64,000 bases of DNA, from positions 70,008,434 through 70,072,433 of the forward strand of contig NC_088794.1 in assembly GCF_011386835.1 (NCBI RefSeq). Direction: 5' to 3'. The stretch comes from Chrysemys picta bellii (taxonomy: Eukaryota; Chordata; Testudines; Emydidae). The notes beneath the pieces are model-generated. The model was not told the origin of the DNA. It worked only from the letters and a program-made list of their open reading frames with translations, and did not search any database. The translations under genes and the position numbers were made by a program. This document shows, one piece after another, positions 59,441 to 64,000 of the stretch (the first letter of the stretch is position 1; every line of letters starts with the position of its first letter).

Positions 59441-60631
59441 CATGTGCCTGTCTGCTCCCAGATGCAGTGCTGATGTACCCCAAGTGGGAGGAAGAGCACT
59501 TGGTGGAGGCATGTTGTTATGTGTCTAGGGCCCTGGATTGCCCTAAAACAGCCCTGCCTTTCATTCCCCTTTTTCACCACTCCAGAGCCTCTGGAGGGAC
59601 TGAAGATCTGGCAGATTTTTGCAGCACCTTAGGCACTACTGTAATAGAAATAATGCATAACAATGTTAACAATCCAATAAATGATGTTGTGTGTGTTATT
59701 CACTCAGCTGTATCCACGACCAAGAAAATCCACTTCATAATGAAAGTAGAAAACTCTATTTTCACCCTCGTTGCTCTGTTCTCCTTTTTTCTGATGTATT
59801 CCTCTCATTTCTTGATAGAGATTGGTCCTTGCTTATCCTTCATCACCCACCTCACTTTAAAGGGCTCCGTTAACTATAATGATAATTATGTTCTTCCAAA
59901 GCCCACTGCTTACGAAAATAAGTAAATAAAAGAAAGCTTGCTTATCAGGCCAGATTTCCCCAAGCTCTAACAGGACCCTACAAATAACACAGTAGCAAAA
60001 ATGACTAACATTAAATTACACAGATCAAATCCTTCAGATTTACTAGGAGCCCCTTGCCCTGTTGCTGGTTGCTATGTACACAATCCCTATGATTTATTTC
60101 TGATGATGAAAAGATTGAGCAACATGATGCAGTGCTGGTCCTCGCTAGACTAACGTAAGATTAGTTGGCTCAACATTTTCCTACCTGCCAAATCCTAGAT
60201 CAACATTGCTATCCATAATTCCATTTGCTGGTATTAAATTATCAAGTCCCCATAGAGTCCAGCATAACTTCCTGCTAACAAATACAGTTAAATACTTTAT
60301 TAAAACAAAAAATAAAAGAGCAAATGTAGAGAAAAGTCCATCTATCTCCTTTGATGTTGCAGTGAAAGTAAAATGCAAACTTTTAGAGAAGCTTTTCCAA
60401 CTAGACATTTCCATCACCCTCCCACCACCCCAACCTCTCTGTTACACCAGCTGCAGATGAAGCAATAAATACATCTTTTAAAAAATCCATTTAACAAACG
60501 TTAGCATTTGCCCGGCAATTTTACTGAAGTCATGAAATGTGTCAAAGTTGTTCTTGAAAACAAATTAAAAGCAGCAATATGTCTAGAAGCCGGCTGGGAG
60601 TTGGTCATTTTCATCTTTTCTTTGGGGAAAC
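59441..60631. other. No recognisable feature
   Basis: The 193-codon plus frame at 59344-59925 starts in the MITE and has no domain I recognise. Its composition is not codon-like, and I treat it as chance. Confidence 0.35.
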
Positions 60632-60645
60632 TAGGAGTGAGTGCT

Positions 60646-60866
60646 AAGTATCAGGGGGTAGCCGTGTTAGTCTGTATCTACAAAAACAACAAGGAGTCTG
60701 GTGGCACCTTAAAGACTAACAGATTTATTTGGGCATAAGCTTTCGTGAGCAAAAACCTCACCTTTTAAAAACTGCATCCGAAGAAGTGAGGTTTTTACTC
60801 ACGAAAGCTTATGCCCAAATAAATCTGTTAGTCTTTAAGGTGCCACCAGACTCCTTGTTGTTTTTT
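60646..60866 (-). mobile_element. Foldback PLE-derived element 4
   Basis: A 14-bp duplication TAGGAGTGAGTGCT lies at 60632-60645 and 60867-60880. The head AAGTATCAGGGGGTAGCCGTG is unpaired. The arms of about 80 bp (ACAACAAGGAGTCTGGTGGC ... and reverse complement) surround a short centre (CTGCATCCGAAG). It is of the ACAACAAGGAGTC subtype, like element 2. Confidence 0.88.
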
Positions 60867-60880
60867 TAGGAGTGAGTGCT

Positions 60881-61303
60881 GACACCAATCCAAATTTTGC
60901 CTGCAATGGACCTCAGATGGTGTTTTGTATTGTTCCAGCAACAGAATCCTGGGAGCTCAGAATTTCTCCCTGCAAGTTACACCCACAGACACGTGCATAC
61001 ACTTGGGAACAGCTGTTTGCCAGACTGTCAAGTGCACTACAGTCTAGATGGCTCGATAGTCTCTTTCTTGACAATTCCCATCCTGGCTCATGGAAGCAGT
61101 ATTAGAAATCCAGTGAAATCTAATGAAAGCAGTTAAGTGAAGGACTGTCAAGTGCAGCATGATAGAGAGATGAGCTGTTGTGTGTGTGTTTGCCTTTGGG
61201 AGCTTGCCTGAGTGGAGTCTAAGTAAAAATGAGAGTGTACTTCAAGATTTGGCCCAGACAGGACTCTAATATATCCCCCTGGAACTCATTTACTAAGCTC
61301 TTA
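60881..61303. other. No recognisable feature
   Basis: Two short overlapping plus frames without a domain; no repeat ends. Confidence 0.4.
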
Positions 61304-61402
61304 GTGGTAAATTCTGCTCTCAGACACACTGTTGTAAGTTTATAGTGGCTTCAGTGGAGTTGTTCTAAACTGACACCTGTATAACTGAGCAGAATCTCAC
61401 TC
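61304..61402. mobile_element. 99-bp MITE of the TTCTGCTC-ended group
   Basis: AGTGGTAAATTCTGCTCTCAG at the left matches the inverse of the right end (CTGAGCAGAATCTCACTCC). The centre GGCTTCAGTGGAGTTG is palindromic. No clear duplication. Confidence 0.5.
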
Positions 61403-62154
61403 CTAGAATGACCCTTGCTGCCCATTTCTGAATGCCTTCAGTGCATGGATTTCCCATTTAGGTTGATAAGAGTTCCACACATGGAGGGCTTACAGAATCA
61501 TTTAGTGCTGATGACTCTCTCCTAACATCAGTCTCTTGAAACCCAGGGGGCGTTGGTAGCCAAAGAGCTTTAAAGAAGGGAAAAGATAGAAGTTTTCACC
61601 TCCTCCTAAACTAACTAGAGATTCACACTTCGAGTAATATCCTATTTACACAGGCTCAGTCCATTGCACAGAGACTATAATTTTAAATAGTATAATATAT
61701 TGAAACCCATTTCAATAATTGACAAAGGAACAAGCCTGTGAAAAGAATATTTTTTTCAATTTGAACCAATCTTGTATATATACTGCATTTTCTTAAGCAG
61801 ATATTAATATTAATTAGTATTATCTGGGCTACCACTCATAAACAAACTGGTAATCTAGTGATATGAGACAATCACAGCTAAGTCTGTAATGTTGTGTAAA
61901 TATATATTGATGTTCTTGGTAAACAAGTACATTTTCTCCAGTTTAAGAGCATTGATTTAATGTTACATGCATCTCTGAGAAAACTCTATATCTTTCATTC
62001 CAATTTTATGAAGGAATTTTTTTTTTAAAAGGGGAAAGGTACCTGTGCAGTGAAAACCTAGCAATATACTTAGGAGCATTATTGAAAGAATGCGGTTGCC
62101 CTCTATCAAAAGACATTGGGCCCAGGAGCACTTAATGGATCTGCCTACACTAAC
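61403..62154. other. No recognisable feature
   Basis: AT-rich, no frame or repeat of note up to the target site of the next foldback. Confidence 0.4.
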
Positions 62155-62166
62155 CACATTGTAAAT

Positions 62167-62399
62167 TATCAGAGGGGTAGCCGTGTTAGTCTGACTCTGT
62201 AAAAAGCAACAGAGGGTCCTGTGGCACCTTTGAGACTAACAGAAGTACTGGGAGCATAAGCTTTCGTGGGTCAGAACCTCACTTCTTCAGATGCAAGGGA
62301 TGACTTGCATCTGAAGAAGTGAGGTTCTGACCCACGAAAGCTTATGCTCCCAGTACTTCTGTTAGTCTCAAAGGTGCCACAGGACTCTCTGTTGCTTTT
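62167..62399 (-). mobile_element. Foldback PLE-derived element 5
   Basis: A perfect 12-bp duplication CACATTGTAAAT lies at 62155-62166 and 62400-62411. The head is TATCAGAGGGGTAGCCGTG...CTCTGT. The arms are about 95 bp (AAAAGCAACAGAGGGTCC...CAGATGCAAG and reverse complement), nearly identical, with a 5-nt GATGA-type loop. This is the best preserved of the set and of the AAGCAACAGAG subtype, like element 1. Confidence 0.9.
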
Positions 62400-62411
62400 C
62401 ACATTGTAAAT

Positions 62412-63938
62412 GGGTCATATAACCAGGCTAAAGCCTTAGACAATAGTTGTATGATCTGGGTACTACATGGCTAGCTCCCGTCTACACAAGTACACTTAAC
62501 CATGTTCTAACCAAGTCAGAGAACAGTCATGGTCTAACGGGCCCTCTGACTCAATCTTTTTGTGGTCTAGATGAGTCCAAATAACTATAAGGTCCAATCA
62601 TACAACGTGCTAAGCACCTACCAAGGGCAGCTGAGTGCCTTCAATTCCCATTCATAACAGAGTGTAATATATTGATTTTGGGTGCCAGCTGGACTCCACT
62701 GAAACACACTTTCCACCTCAACTCATTTTTAATGGATATTGTTTGTGAATGATTACATAAAATATCCATTGTTTTTATTAAATACTGAGCCAGCATATTC
62801 ATTCACAGCCCTTAATCTTTCCAAAGATTAAATCTGGTGTAGATTCTTCTGTCTTGTTTCTCATTGGGTTTTATTACACCTACTTCATTGTATGTTGACT
62901 TGAAATAAAATAACTCAGTACACAAATTTCAGATAATGCTTAGGTGGCCAAGCTAGTATTTTGGGCAGTGACATAAAATATATGTATAATATAATGGTTC
63001 CCCTCTTTGTGCTCTTAGACTCATTTGTGCTGGCTAAGCAGAGATGAAAACTGCAAGAATAAATAAAATGCACAAAATTACTGACAGGCATCCATATAAC
63101 CCTGTGAAATTTGATTTGTGTTTGAGATCATTGTCTAGAGGTTACAGCCATTCTTCATGAGTTATGAATTGCTGGATATTGCAGGAAACATCTGCCTGCA
63201 GATGAAAAATATTAATTTGGGGTGATCCTAATAAGTTCTAAGACTTCCTGCAGAGAGATTATATAGAATTTTTTTATTCGAATTCACAAAATTTTCTTTT
63301 GGAATAATGTACTAAAATTTCCCAGGAAAACTAGATTAAGTAAAGAAAACAAGATTCTTCAAATTTCTTCAGCAAAATGGTAGTAAATCCAAAGACTTGA
63401 GGGCTCTGTCTATATTCATACATGCTGCCCTCTTTGTGCTATGCTGATGAATAAAGGACTGAATATAAAACATCATCAATTTACTCTGAATGCCAAGTTT
63501 TGAGTTTGGATGGGAAAGGACTATGTATATTCCCCACCCTTTGTAAAAGGAAAAATTAATTGTACTGTGTGTTGTTATAATAGAAACATCTAACATTATA
63601 GCTAGCAATAAGAAGTGGCGAATTTCTGGCACTCTGAGTTTAATGGTATTTAGCTTCTAGTTTAGTAAAGACCAGGAAAATAAATTGCTTTTTTCGTTTT
63701 TTGAAGGGTGCCAGTATTGTAACAATTCAGTCAAAACAAGACCCTTAATTATTGCATCTGTGCAATGGCAGGTTATTAATGCTGATGAAATTCTTGACAG
63801 ATTACAAGAGAATTCAATTGAATGAAAAGTTTAATCACCATGGAAATCTGAATGAAATAGATTCTAAACATGATGGACCTGTCACAGGCAAAAGATTATT
63901 AACTTGATTTTTATAATGTATGCTGGTCCTTATGTTCT
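62412..63938. other. No recognisable gene
   Basis: Short frames only. CCGTCTACACAAGTACACTTAACC near 62478 resembles one end of a Harbinger-type MITE without a clear partner. Confidence 0.4.
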
Positions 63939-64000
63939 TGAGTGATAGCCGTGTTAGTCGGTATCAGCAAAAACAACGAGGCGTCCTTGGGGCGCTCTCT
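63939..64000 (-). mobile_element. Start of a sixth foldback or PLE copy, cut by the window edge
   Basis: GATAGCCGTGTTAGTCGGTATCAGCAAAAACAACGAGGCGTCC repeats the head and arm start of elements 2 and 4, with a few changes. Only about 60 bp are inside the window, so the type cannot be told. Confidence 0.7.

Noticed and set aside
59344..59925. 193-codon plus-strand frame as a possible host gene
   Set aside because: It begins in a MITE, shows no domain or codon-like pattern, and has no splice-site or promoter context.

Overview
This window looks like gene-poor, AT-rich vertebrate nuclear DNA, most probably from a turtle. A crocodilian is a weaker alternative. The case rests on the repeats. There are CR1 LINEs, one with a TTCTTATG-type 3' tail. 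There are tRNA-headed, core-SINE-like elements resembling turtle SINEs, and Penelope-like elements with a GIY-YIG endonuclease. There is also a two-gene PIF/Harbinger transposon, and many small hAT- and Harbinger-type non-autonomous elements. I found no host exon, tRNA, rRNA or ncRNA gene I could defend. Every convincing coding signature belongs to a mobile element, and nearly all of them are broken.

Layout. 0-6.4 kb: a complete 168-bp hAT-type element, a tRNA-derived SINE head, a minus-strand CR1 reverse-transcriptase remnant, and two Penelope-derived insertions. One of these has a palindromic architecture; the other carries the reverse-transcriptase thumb plus endonuclease. 6.4-11 kb: nothing recognisable. 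11-21.6 kb: a LINE remnant, two short palindromic (foldback) elements, hAT elements, small Harbinger-like MITEs, a core-SINE, a TA-flanked inverted-repeat element, and a GC-rich hAT element. 21.77-25.99 kb: the most gene-like block, a 4.2-kb Harbinger transposon. It has a plus-strand DDE transposase and a convergent, intron-containing Myb/SANT-like gene on the minus strand. An intact 96-codon ORF lies on the opposite strand inside that intron. 26-35 kb: a hAT transposase remnant, an 80-bp-arm inverted repeat, and MITEs. 35-45 kb: an LTR-like unit split by a hAT element, a third foldback, and a 5'-truncated CR1 also split by a hAT element. 46-59 kb: MITEs, LTR-like units (one split by an internally deleted CR1), and a decayed gypsy gag remnant. 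59-64 kb: MITEs, two more foldbacks, and the start of a sixth at the window edge.

The main unifying observation is a set of about 150-230 bp palindromic elements. Each is flanked by an 11-14 bp target-site duplication that can be read directly. All share one terminal 'head' of about 35-50 nt present on one arm only, and the opposite arm always stops at the same boundary. The same architecture occurs in a longer copy with Penelope endonuclease sequence in its middle, which ties the short foldbacks to Penelope-like retroelements. The second point of interest is the Harbinger element: target duplication TTG, a predicted 971-bp intron, and the nested ORF.

Limits: boundaries of elements without visible duplications are approximate. 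Family names rest on motif recognition, not on database searches.
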